Of a DNA stretch of 64,000 nt, positions 7,787 to 16,296 are shown in pieces (within the stretch, counting starts at the first letter, position 1; every line of letters starts with the position of its first letter). This stretch comes from RUG11237 sp045119215 (GTDB taxonomy: Bacteria > Bacillota > Clostridia > Lachnospirales > Lachnospiraceae): NCBI GenBank assembly GCA_045119215.1, contig JBGVDD010000168.1, positions 1 through 64,000 on the forward strand. The letters are read 5' to 3'. The notes beneath the pieces are model-generated. The model did not search any database, was not told where the DNA came from, and worked only from the letters and a program-made list of their open reading frames with translations. Both the position numbers and the translations under genes were made by a program.

Positions 7787-8683
7787 ATGAGAATTGAAAC
7801 TACCAGACTGATTATCACTGAATTTACTATGGATATGGCAGAGGCTGTTCATTTGAACTCGCTGGACGAGGACAACCGCCGTTTTGTCCCTGATGAAGTG
7901 TTTGAAACGGTAGAAGATGCAACGAGAACCGTGGAATTTCTGATGGGAGTATACAAGAACGGGAATGGTCCACTGGTCTATCCTGTCACACTAAAAGACA
8001 GTACATACATCGGCTATGTGCAGGCTGTTCCATTTGATGATGGCACATGGGAGGTGGGTTATCACATCGGTGTCAATTACACTAAGCAGGGTTATGCTAC
8101 CGAAGCGGTTACCGCTTTCCTGCCAGTGATTATGAAACAAATTGGTATTACAGAAATGACGGGCATTTGCCTTGCGGATAATAAAGCATCCGCCAAAGTA
8201 ATGGAACGCTGTGGGTTTACAAAGCTGTATGAAGGCAAGGGTGACTATCAGGGTGAGGAACGGGAAATCTGTAAATTTGTATATTACCTGTCCCCGAAAG
8301 ATATTGTGGTGAATTTTTTTGAGGACGGATATACCAATCATAACTATGACTTTATTATGAAATGTGTGGCAGAGAATTATATTGACCATAGTCCGGCGGC
8401 AGCCAGAAGCAATGCAGATGCCGTTGGTATTTTGAAAATTGTTGCCGGACAGTTCTCCAATCTGACGGTAAAGGTGCTGGATGTTTTTGCAGAGGGAGGC
8501 ATGGTTGCCACTCGCATTCTCTATGATGGTATCCACACCGGAACCTGCATGGGTATCCCGGCAACCGGAAAGCATATCACATTTGAGGCTCTGGAAAACT
8601 TCAAGGTGGAAAATGGAAAAATCACAGAGTCTTGGGGCTACTGGCCGGACAAAGAAATTGAGCAAAAACTGAAATCGGAATAA
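7787..8683 (+). CDS. fusion of a GNAT acetyltransferase and a SnoaL-like domain
   Basis: 298 residues in two domains. Residues 1-165 are a RimJ/RimL-type GNAT acetyltransferase: MRIETTRLIITEFT start, the GYHIGVNYTKQGYATEAV acetyl-CoA loop, and the DNKASAKVMERCGF segment. Residues 170-298 are a SnoaL/ester-cyclase-like domain: NFFEDGYTNHNYDFIMKCV, YIDHSP, a G-T-H/T-G core and ENFKVENGKITESWGYWP. GNAT domains acetylate amines (antibiotics, peptides, protein N-termini); SnoaL-like domains act on or bind small molecules. The pairing in one chain is unusual and could be a small-molecule resistance enzyme, which is inference. The ribosome site AAAGGA lies about 10 bases upstream, and the gene is monocistronic. 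Confidence 0.8.
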   Translation: MRIETTRLIITEFTMDMAEAVHLNSLDEDNRRFVPDEVFETVEDATRTVEFLMGVYKNGNGPLVYPVTLKDSTYIGYVQAVPFDDGTWEVGYHIGVNYTKQGYATEAVTAFLPVIMKQIGITEMTGICLADNKASAKVMERCGFTKLYEGKGDYQGEEREICKFVYYLSPKDIVVNFFEDGYTNHNYDFIMKCVAENYIDHSPAAARSNADAVGILKIVAGQFSNLTVKVLDVFAEGGMVATRILYDGIHTGTCMGIPATGKHITFEALENFKVENGKITESWGYWPDKEIEQKLKSE

Positions 8684-8767
8684 GGAATGGGTTTGCGGTA
8701 GTTGTCTTGTTTGATATGCACCAATCCTGGGCGATTTAGAAATTTTTCTGAACAATGGAGGACATAA

Positions 8768-9220
8768 ATGAATAAAAGATATAGAGTCCCAGCTCCTCTT
8801 GGAGTAGCGGTAGGGATATGGCTAGTGATGTTTGGGTTATTTAACTTGTTTTCGCAGTGCAAATGTATATACGAAAATGAAAGGTTTAGGAGAAATGCTG
8901 ATAAAGTCATTGCAGAGTGTACGATGGTGGGAGATGGCACGAACAACCCCAAATCTTATCTTAAAAGTACTGTTGCGTTCCTATATAATGGAAAAAAATA
9001 TGAAAATGTTGTTATTGATAATTATGCTCAGCTTATTCTTCGAGAACATAAAGTGGAGCTTTATGTAAACCCAGACAATCCTAGACAGAGTATGATAGAA
9101 TATAAAAGCACTGAAGGAATAGGAGAGACATATATAGTATTTATTATAATGGGGTTGGGGACTGGTCCGGTTATGGTAATTGTGGGAATAAGTCGTATGA
9201 GGCATAGTTGGCTTTTTTAA
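8768..9220 (+). CDS. DUF3592-like membrane protein
   Basis: 150 residues with a membrane helix near the N-terminus (about 10-30), a soluble beta-rich middle (YLKSTVAFLYNGKKYENVV, then VELYVNPDNPRQSMIEY) and a second helix near the C-terminus (about 120-143). The VELYVNPDNP motif and two-helix layout fit the DUF3592 group. Function is unknown. GGAGG lies upstream of ATG 8768. It stands alone beside a convergent small gene. Confidence 0.6.
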   Translation: MNKRYRVPAPLGVAVGIWLVMFGLFNLFSQCKCIYENERFRRNADKVIAECTMVGDGTNNPKSYLKSTVAFLYNGKKYENVVIDNYAQLILREHKVELYVNPDNPRQSMIEYKSTEGIGETYIVFIIMGLGTGPVMVIVGISRMRHSWLF

Positions 9221-9250
9221 GGGAAAAACAGGAGCTGCAATTGCAGCTCC
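9221..9250 (-). terminator. terminator of the small Arg/Asp-rich gene
   Basis: A perfect 20-base palindrome at 9231-9250 (GGAGCTGCAA and its complement) is followed on the minus strand by TGTTTTTCCC. It lies 8 bases after the minus-strand stop codon and may also serve the plus-strand gene ending at 9220. Confidence 0.7.
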
Positions 9251-9258
9251 CTTGATCA

Positions 9259-9396
9259 TTAATAGCGTCGGCGATCATCTCTATCTCGTCTGTCTCTGTC
9301 GCGTCTGTCCCTGTCATCTCTGCGGTCATGACAGGGTGGACAAGGAGGGCAGGGAGGAAAGTCCCATCTTCGGCGAGGGTCAAAAATATCAGGCAT
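9259..9396 (-). CDS. 45-residue Arg/Asp-rich small protein with Cys-Pro-Pro motif
   Basis: ATG 9396 (minus) is preceded by AAAAAAGGAG with 7-base spacing. It encodes MPDIFDPRRRWDFPPCPPCP, then PCHDRRDD and a run of alternating Arg and Asp ending RRRY. Three cysteines are spaced C-PP-C-PP-C and followed by His, a possible metal or disulfide site. The charged tail of DR/DRR units is intrinsically disordered. A terminator follows directly, which supports a real gene. It is reminiscent of small low-complexity spore or exosporium proteins, but that is a guess and no family is recognised. Confidence 0.6.
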   Translation of the reverse strand: MPDIFDPRRRWDFPPCPPCPPCHDRRDDRDRRDRDRRDRDDRRRY

Positions 9397-9441
9397 AGAA
9401 AAACTCCTTTTTTATTTAATATATGCAATCGTGTCAGTTTT

Positions 9442-9472
9442 GTAACAGTTTAGCCTATGGCTGAACTGTTAC
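9442..9472. repeat. 31-base palindromic interspersed repeat
   Basis: It begins GTAACAGTT and ends AACTGTTAC, forming a hairpin. The same 31 bases, with one difference, form the right end (41311-41341) of the 134-base element near luxS. Here it lies alone between the small minus-strand gene and the amylase promoter. Confidence 0.75.
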
Positions 9473-9500
9473 TCAGTTTTGGAAGTCTGAAATTCAGTGT

Positions 9501-9529
9501 TTGACATTTTGTACTTTTTTTAATACAAT
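9501..9529 (+). promoter_or_regulatory. strong sigma-A promoter of the amylase gene
   Basis: TTGACA at 9501-9506, a 17-base spacer, and TACAAT at 9524-9529, leaving a leader of about 50 bases. Confidence 0.8.
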
Positions 9530-9586
9530 GTTTCGTGGAGCTTTTTTGAAAATGCACAGTGAGCAAAAAGTAGAAAGGTGAAAGTC

Positions 9587-11584
9587 ATGAAGAAAACAAT
9601 GTACTTAAAGCTACAGGCGTTAGCTTTATCCGTGGCCATGGCAGGAAGCAGTCTGCCAATGGCAACTATGACCACGGAGGCTGCCACAAAGGCAGTGGAA
9701 ACAGAATATCAGGTGGAAGAGGCACCAGTGTCCGGAAAAGATTACGGATTGATGGGTGATATTCAGGGGTCGTCTATCCTGCACTGTTGGAACTGGTCTT
9801 ACAAGACCATTGAAGAAAATATGGAGATTATTGCAGAGTGCGGTTACACTGCGGTTCAGACTTCTCCAGCCCAGCAGCCAAAGGATTATACATATCAGGG
9901 AAATGTGTGCAGTGAAGTGGGGTATCCTGGAATTAGTGGAAAGGGAAACTGGTGGAAGATGTACCAGCCGGTAACATTCAATGTATGTGACAATGGACAG
10001 ACCTGGATGGGAACCAAGGCAGAGTTAGAGTCCATGTGTGCCACAGCAGAAAAATATGGTATAAAGGTTATCGTGGATATCGTAGCCAACCATCTGGGAA
10101 ATATTAGCGGATGGCAGAATTCCATGACAGATATTTCCCCACAGGTAGGAGAATACTGGTGTAAAGAAATGATGACAGATCCCACTTATTGGCACATCAA
10201 TGATTTGCAGATTTGGATGAGTGATGGAAGAAGGGATGTTACCCAGGGAACCATGGGTATGCCGGATTTGAATACAGGGGACAGCAGAGTTCAGAAGTTT
10301 GTCTATGAGTATCTGGATGAATTGATTGACTGTGGAGTGGACGGATTCCGTTTTGACGCAGCAAAGCATATTGAAACAGATGAGGATGAACCGGCATTTG
10401 CCAGCTCTTTCTGGAATACTGTATTGGGTGAGGCCAGATCTTATTATCAAAAGGAGACAGGTGGAAATCTTTATGTATATGGTGAAATTCTGAATCGTAT
10501 TGATGGATTGCCATATACCGCATATACCAAGAATATGTCCATTACGGATAATTCAGCGGGGGATCATTTCTTAGAGAGTGTAAAGAATGGACAAATTAGA
10601 GCCTTGGGAAATGATTTTCCTATTGAAGACAACAAAAGTGTTGTATGGGCAGAATCCCATGATACATACATAAGTGGCGGTGGAAGATACTGTAATGATG
10701 ATACTATTATAAAAGCATGGGGTATGATTGGAAGTAAGGCGGATGTGGCAAGTCTGTTTCTTGCAAGACCGTACTATTCTAAAGATACTCTTGTGAATGA
10801 TACCAACGGAAAAGAGAGACCATCCATGGGTGATGATTTAGAGCCTGCACTTATGGGAGAATGTGAAACCTATACCTGGGCTTCTAAGGAAGTTGCAGCA
10901 ATCAATCATTTCAACAACTATTATAGTTCCCAGGCATCAGATCAGGGAAATGATGGTGATATTGGATATTGCAGACGTGGTGATGGACTTATCTTGGTAA
11001 ATATGGCAGGAGCAGGAAGCGTCAGCACAAATGCTCATGGACTGCCGGCAGGGACATATACAGATGAAGTGTCAGGAAATACCTTTACCAGCGATGGTTC
11101 CACTGTTAGCGGTGAAATTGGAAGTGAACATGGTGTGGCGGTACTTTACAAAGGTGTAAGGGAAAACCCGAGTACGGTATACCCGGTGGATTTAAGAAGT
11201 AATAAGGATAATGGTTCAAATTACTACACCGACAAATTAAAATTAAAGCTTACTGCAAGATATGCAGACAACGCCTCTTATGAATGTTCTACAGGAGAGA
11301 AGGGAACATTTAAGGATCAGGATACCATTGAAATCGGGGAAGGTGTGGATGTAGGAGGAAAACTTACCGTTACTTTAACAGGAAGCAATGGTCGTGGAAC
11401 TTATACAGAGACCTATACCTACACAAAGCAGGATGTAAATTTAGATGAATGTATTTTCTTTACCACCAGCAAAAACTGGGTGAGAGCAAATGCATATATT
11501 TACCATGCGGTAGGAAAGGACACAGACAAGACTTTATCCGGATGGCCTGGAAATGCCATGTTTGAGTATGGTGAAGATGCCTAG
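9587..11584 (+). CDS. secreted GH13 alpha-amylase, catalytic half, ending at an in-frame TAG
   Basis: 665 residues from ATG 9587 (AAAGGTG ribosome site; a GTG at 9578 lies inside it). A signal peptide covers about 1-33 (basic start, hydrophobic core, AATKA). A GH13 catalytic domain follows (about 50-520) with region I DIVANH, nucleophile in VDGFRFDAAKH, acid/base in YGEILN and region IV WAESHD, all intact. Then come an Ig-like module and the first part of a CBM26 starch-binding module (FFTTSKNWVRANAYIYHA, SGWPG). The frame ends at TAG 11582-11584 in mid-CBM26 and stays open for another 877 codons afterwards. The product should hydrolyse starch outside the cell; as read, it would lack the second CBM and the repeat region. 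Confidence 0.85.
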   Translation: MKKTMYLKLQALALSVAMAGSSLPMATMTTEAATKAVETEYQVEEAPVSGKDYGLMGDIQGSSILHCWNWSYKTIEENMEIIAECGYTAVQTSPAQQPKDYTYQGNVCSEVGYPGISGKGNWWKMYQPVTFNVCDNGQTWMGTKAELESMCATAEKYGIKVIVDIVANHLGNISGWQNSMTDISPQVGEYWCKEMMTDPTYWHINDLQIWMSDGRRDVTQGTMGMPDLNTGDSRVQKFVYEYLDELIDCGVDGFRFDAAKHIETDEDEPAFASSFWNTVLGEARSYYQKETGGNLYVYGEILNRIDGLPYTAYTKNMSITDNSAGDHFLESVKNGQIRALGNDFPIEDNKSVVWAESHDTYISGGGRYCNDDTIIKAWGMIGSKADVASLFLARPYYSKDTLVNDTNGKERPSMGDDLEPALMGECETYTWASKEVAAINHFNNYYSSQASDQGNDGDIGYCRRGDGLILVNMAGAGSVSTNAHGLPAGTYTDEVSGNTFTSDGSTVSGEIGSEHGVAVLYKGVRENPSTVYPVDLRSNKDNGSNYYTDKLKLKLTARYADNASYECSTGEKGTFKDQDTIEIGEGVDVGGKLTVTLTGSNGRGTYTETYTYTKQDVNLDECIFFTTSKNWVRANAYIYHAVGKDTDKTLSGWPGNAMFEYGEDA

Positions 11585-14218
11585 GGCAACACCATCTATG
11601 CTTTGGAGGTTCCGGAATTGGAAACCTATAACAGTGTCATCTTTAATAACAATGTGTCTGAAATCAATTCAACCGTTGGAAAGTACGGACAGTTGTTTGA
11701 TGTAAGCACAGGAAAGTGGAGTGATTATTATACACCAGATCCAAATAGTTTAAAGATTGGTGCTGATTTTGTCACAGGTGAAATTCGTGGAGAAAAGAAA
11801 GTTACCTTTAAAGTAGATAATGCAGATTCTGCGACTTATTCCATTGATGGAGCTACACCAGTTGATTTTAAGGGTTCTGTCACTCTTACTCTTGGACAGG
11901 GAAAGGAAGAGGGAGACAGTACCACAGTAAAGATTGAGGCTACCAAAGATGGAAAGACGAAGAAGAAGAGCTTTACATATACCATTGGAGAGAATCTTCC
12001 TTTTGTGGACATCTCAGAGGAATCCAAAAGCTTCACAGAAAGCTTTGATGTGACCGTAAGTGCGGAAAATGTAACAGAGGCAACTTATCAGATAAATGAT
12101 GAAGCACCGGTGGCGTTTACAGGAAATAAGACTATTACTATCGGAAATAATGCAACTGTAGGAGATTTAATCACCTTAACTGTTTATGGAAAAAGCAGCA
12201 ACGGAAAAACACTCACTCTTTCCAGAGGATATGTAAAGACCGGTACGGTGGCATGCAGTGATATTTTCTTTAAGAATACAGATAACTGGTCAGAGGTATA
12301 TGCTTATATGTGGAATGCATCAAGCAAAGAAAACAATGGGGGATGGCCCGGAGTAAAAATGGAAGTGGCAGATGAAACCAATGGAATTTATAAAATTGCA
12401 GTTCCAGATGGCACCTTTGATCACATTATATTTGATAGTGGTTTAAATGGCAATTATACAATGCAGACAAAGGATTTGGATTTACCAACGACAGGAAAGC
12501 TGTACAATGCAGGAGTATGGGAAGACTATGTTGGTGGAGTAAAGCCGGTCATCAGTGCCAGCGTATCTGCAGGTAATATCAAGGAGGCTACAGAAGTTAC
12601 CTTTACAGTGTCTAATGGAGAAAACTGTACTTATAAGTTAAATGATGGAAAAGAAACGGAATTTACTGGTAGCGTGAAATTGAAGATAGGTGAAGGGCTT
12701 ACCAAGGGACAGGCAGATAACGTAATCATCAAAGCGGTAAACGGGGATATTGTTACAGTTAAATCATATACTTACACACTTAGTGATAAACAAACAATAA
12801 CAGTTACACCAAAGCCTACAGTGAGTGTTGCACCATCTGTTACAGCAGAACCAAGTGTCACACCGGAGATTACAGGAGAGTTAAGTGTCACACCAACAGT
12901 TACAGAAGAACCAAGTGTCACACCATCTGTTACGGAAGAACCAAGTGTCACACCAGAGATTACAGGTGAATTAAGTGCAACACCGGTGGTTACAGAAGAG
13001 CCAAGTGCAACGCCGGAGAATACAAAGAAACCTACAGCCACACCAGTGGTTACAGAGAAGCCAAGTGCAACACCGGAAAGTACAAAGCAGCCTACGGTAA
13101 CCCAGGCGGTAACAAAACAGCCTACGGCAACCCAGGCGGCAACCAAACAGCCTACAGCAACCCAGGCAGTAACAAAGCAGCCTACGGCAACCAAGCAGCC
13201 TACGGCAACCCAGGCGGCAACCAAACAGCCTACAGCAACCCAGGTGGCAACCAAGCAGCCTACAGCAACCCAGGCGGCAACCAAACAGCCTACGGTAACA
13301 AGAAAACCTACGGCAACCCAGGCGGTAACAAAGCAACCTACAGCAACGCCGAAGATTACCGAAGAGTTGAGTCCAACGCCTGTTCCCACAAAGGGTGCTC
13401 ATGTGACAGTGCCAACAGCTCCTGTGAAAAAAGAAACCTATACAGTAAAATTTGACGTAAATGGCGGAAAGAGTATCACTAAGAAGCAAGTGGAAAAAAC
13501 GGCAGGAAGCAAGTTAGGAACCTTACCTGTTCCTACAAAGACGGGATATGTATTTACCGGATGGTATACCAAGAGAATCGGAGGCACAAAGGTAAGCTCC
13601 AATACAAAAGTGACGAAAAAGGCTACTTACTACGCACATTGGGAGAAAGCATTAATAAAACCAGTGCTAACAGCAAGGTATAGTTCTATTGGAGAAGTTG
13701 AGTTAACTTGGAAAAAAGATTCTGGAGCTAAGGGATATGTTATTTACCGTTCCACAAAGAAAAATGGTGGTTATAAGAAAATAAAGACCATTAGCTCTTC
13801 TAAAACGTTTTCTTATAAGGACAGTAATGTTAAAAATGGTAGAACATATTATTACTATATTAAATCGTATGTAAAAATGGAGGGAAAAGCAGTTTATTCC
13901 TCAAAATCTTCAATTAAAAGCTGTAAGGTTATTACGGAGTTGAAAAAGCCCGATTTTTACCGACCAGAAGCAACTTTGTTGCAATGTAAATTTAAGTGGT
14001 CTAAGGTAAAGAATGCAACTAAGTATGAGATTTATATGCAAGAAGGAAATGGAAAACTTCGTAAAATTGTGAGTACAAAAGCGACAAGCAAGATAGTTGA
14101 CATGAGAAAATTTGATTTGAAGAATAAAAAGTATAAATTTGTGGTTGTTGCAGTGTACGAAAAGAATGGAACTAGTGTTAGGAGTGAGTTCTCAAAGTGT
14201 TGGGTATTGGGCAATTAA
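11585..14218 (+). pseudogene. 3' half of the amylase gene beyond the TAG: starch-binding, repeat and cell-surface modules
   Basis: It is in the same frame as the catalytic half. From the break it completes the first CBM26, then has two Ig-like modules, a second full CBM26 (IFFKNTDNWSEVYAYMWNAS, GGWPGVKM), another Ig-like module, a Thr/Pro/Glu linker with tandem repeats, an InlB/Flg_new-type B-repeat (YTVKFDVNGG, GYVFTGWYT, ATYYAHW) and a tandem fibronectin-III-like pair. The best internal start (TTG 11603) has no ribosome site, so separate translation is unlikely. With the TAG read as a sense codon the protein would be 1543 residues. There is no LPxTG tail; attachment may be through the C-terminal modules. 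Confidence 0.8.
13085..13345 (+). repeat. tandem repeats coding for a Thr-Gln-Pro linker
   Basis: Units of about 30 bases encoding TKQPTATQAA are repeated with small differences and irregular lengths. An older TEEPSVTP-type repeat precedes them from about 12,840. They code for an extended, probably glycosylatable surface linker and can vary in copy number by slippage. Confidence 0.8.
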
Positions 14219-14266
14219 TTTAACAGCCCGGGATGCTTTGCTAAATCATTATGTACATATTATCTT

Positions 14267-14293
14267 AAAGGTGGGATGTTCCCACCTTTTTTT
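14267..14293 (+). terminator. rho-independent terminator of the amylase gene
   Basis: AAAGGTGGG, loop ATGTT, CCCACCTTT, then a T-run. Confidence 0.9.
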
Positions 14294-14317
14294 ATAAAGA
14301 CAGGAGGAAAAGTATAG

Positions 14318-14980
14318 ATGCTAGATATTCTGATTGTAGAGGACAATAAAGAAATCGGCCAGCTGTTGTGTGATTTTTTGAGAAAAGAAAATTATACAGT
14401 TGAGGTGGCTCAAAGTGGCGAAAAGGCCATGGAGCTTTATGAAATGTATGGGGCAAAACTGTTGATTCTGGATATTATGCTGCCGGGAATGGATGGTTTT
14501 GCTCTGTGTGGCAAGATAAGAGAAACGTCTAATACACATATCTTGATTGCCAGTGCAAGAACAGGAAAAGAAGATAAATTAAAAGGTTTAAATATTGGAG
14601 CAGATGATTACATTGAGAAGCCTTATGATATTGATATTTTGTTGGCGAAAATTAATGGAGTATTCAAACGAAAGTATGGAGTGGAAGAAATCGTAGAAGG
14701 AAATCTGCGCCTGAATACAGTGAATCATTCCCTGTTTGTTGAGGACAGACAGGTGGAAGTGACCATGAAAGAATTTGAATTGTTAAAGCTTTTAATAGAA
14801 AACAAAAATGTAACATTAAAGAAGGAATATTTATTTAATTCTATCTGGGGAATTGACAGCGATTCCGAACTTCAGACGCTGACTGTTCATATCAAGTGGT
14901 TGAGAGAAAAGATAGAAGCAGAACCAAAGAAACCAAAACATATTATAACTGTGTGGGGAGTGGGGTATCGTTTTGAATAA
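14318..14980 (+). CDS. OmpR/PhoB-type response regulator
   Basis: 220 residues: receiver domain with acidic E8-D9, phospho-acceptor D52 (LLILDIMLPGMDG) and K in EKPYD, followed by a winged-helix domain ending in the typical GVGYRFE. A strong AGGAGG lies upstream of ATG 14318. It overlaps the kinase gene by 8 bases, and an ABC exporter follows, a layout common for regulators of peptide resistance and immunity exporters. The promoter ahead of that exporter (16219-16252) carries direct TTTAAG-like half-sites 11 bases apart, as expected for a target of this family. This regulator is the obvious candidate to bind it. Confidence 0.85.
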   Translation: MLDILIVEDNKEIGQLLCDFLRKENYTVEVAQSGEKAMELYEMYGAKLLILDIMLPGMDGFALCGKIRETSNTHILIASARTGKEDKLKGLNIGADDYIEKPYDIDILLAKINGVFKRKYGVEEIVEGNLRLNTVNHSLFVEDRQVEVTMKEFELLKLLIENKNVTLKKEYLFNSIWGIDSDSELQTLTVHIKWLREKIEAEPKKPKHIITVWGVGYRFE

Positions 14981-16196
14981 ATTTAGAAGATATGCAGTGA
15001 TGTTTCTGGTATTGGAGTTGGGAATCATTTTATTGGGAAACACTTATCTTGTTTTTCAAAATAACAATGGAGTGAAGGATAAATTATACAAAGTTGAGGC
15101 ATCCAGACTTATTTTGGAATTAAACAAGATGGAGCTTTCAGCGGTTGATATGAAGAAATATCCCCATTTGATAAGGGTAGGGGAATATGATAGCCAGGAA
15201 ATCTGTAATCATGAGTATCAGGTGGAGGAAGTCAATGGAAAGTTATATCGCATAGAATATCAGGAGGATACAAGTAAAAGTTGGATGCTATATATGAATT
15301 TCTTTTTTGGAATCTTTTTCTTGCTTAATTTGTTTTTGCTATGGTTTGTGGGAGATAAAATTTTAAAGCCTTTCCATATTATGAGCAGCCTGCCTTTAGA
15401 ATTGGCAAAGGGGAATTTAGCTATTCCTTTAAAAGAGGAGAAGAACCGTTATTTTGGCAAGTTCCTGTGGGGAATGAATATGCTGAGAGAGCATTTGGAA
15501 AGCAGCAGGGAAAGAGAGTTAGAACTTCAAAAAGAGAAAAAGACGTTGATATTGTCCTTATCCCACGATATTAAAACTCCTCTTTCAACCATTGAATTGT
15601 ATGCAAAAGCCATGAGTGCAGGTTTGTATGAAGATAAGGAAAAACAGCAGGAGGTAGTTCAGGGAATATTGAAAAATACCAGGGAAATAGAAAGTTATGT
15701 AAAGGAAATTACCAAGGCATCCAGAGAAGATTTTTTGGATTTGCAGGTGAGTTTAGGAGAGTTTTACTTATCAGAGGTTATATCCTACATTGGGGCATAC
15801 TATCAGGAAAAGCTGTCTGTGTTACATACGGAATTTACCATTGAGGAATTTAGGGATTGTCTGCTTTTGGGGGATAAAGAGCGTATGATTGAAGTTTTAC
15901 AGAATATCATGGAGAATGCCATTAAATATGGAGATGGGCATGATATCCGGATTTCTTTTGGGGATGAGGAAGACTGTCGGTTAATTTATATCGAGAATTC
16001 AGGAGCAGGACTGATGGAGGAAGAAGTGTCCAATCTGTTTGATTCCTTTTACCGTGGAAGCAATAGTCAGGGGATTCAAGGCAGCGGACTTGGGTTATAC
16101 ATATGCAAGGAATTAATGAAAGCAATGGATGGAGATGTTTACGTTAAAATGCAGGAAAACAGATTTTGGACTGTGGTAGTAGTGCGTCGGGAATAG
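14973..16196 (+). CDS. sensor histidine kinase of the second two-component system
   Basis: 407 residues starting at TTG 14973. Membrane helix about 8-28, an extracytoplasmic loop of about 75 residues, second helix about 106-125, then a HAMP-like linker, phospho-acceptor H198 in LSLSHDIKTPLSTIELYA, and an ATPase domain with NIMENAIKYG and GSGLGLYICKELM. The sensor loop is small and of unknown ligand. Context with an ABC exporter suggests sensing a cell-envelope-active peptide or lipid, which is inference. It pairs with the regulator at 14318. Confidence 0.87.
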   Translation: MNKFRRYAVMFLVLELGIILLGNTYLVFQNNNGVKDKLYKVEASRLILELNKMELSAVDMKKYPHLIRVGEYDSQEICNHEYQVEEVNGKLYRIEYQEDTSKSWMLYMNFFFGIFFLLNLFLLWFVGDKILKPFHIMSSLPLELAKGNLAIPLKEEKNRYFGKFLWGMNMLREHLESSRERELELQKEKKTLILSLSHDIKTPLSTIELYAKAMSAGLYEDKEKQQEVVQGILKNTREIESYVKEITKASREDFLDLQVSLGEFYLSEVISYIGAYYQEKLSVLHTEFTIEEFRDCLLLGDKERMIEVLQNIMENAIKYGDGHDIRISFGDEEDCRLIYIENSGAGLMEEEVSNLFDSFYRGSNSQGIQGSGLGLYICKELMKAMDGDVYVKMQENRFWTVVVVRRE

Positions 16197-16218
16197 CAGC
16201 ACATAAAAAATAAAATGA

Positions 16219-16252
16219 TTTAAGGATTGTTTAATAATTGTTACGTTATGAT
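16219..16252 (+). promoter_or_regulatory. response-regulator-type promoter, copy 3 of 3
   Basis: TTTAAG at 16219, TTTAAT at 16230, and -10 TATGAT at 16247-16252, with identical spacing to copies 1 and 2. It lies between the kinase gene and the ABC exporter genes and is the likely direct target of the regulator at 14318. Confidence 0.65.
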
Positions 16253-16296
16253 AGTTTTGCAAATGAGAAAAAACACAGTGGAAGAAAGGAGAATAT

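Noticed and set aside
7991..8755. 254-residue minus-strand frame opposite the GNAT fusion
   Set aside because: No ribosome site and no recognisable domain, while the plus strand encodes two clear domains with normal codon use.
9171..9428. 85-residue minus-strand frame overlapping the DUF3592-like gene
   Set aside because: Its frame has no ribosome site and runs through the terminator palindrome; the frame starting at 9396 has AAGGAG, a fitting stop and composition, and was kept instead.
12840..13389. Regular repeats resembling a CRISPR array, and a long minus-strand frame rich in Val/Gly/Ala
   Set aside because: Units are directly adjacent without unique spacers and code in frame for Thr/Pro/Gln linker on the plus strand; the minus frame is a mirror of that low-complexity sequence without a ribosome site.
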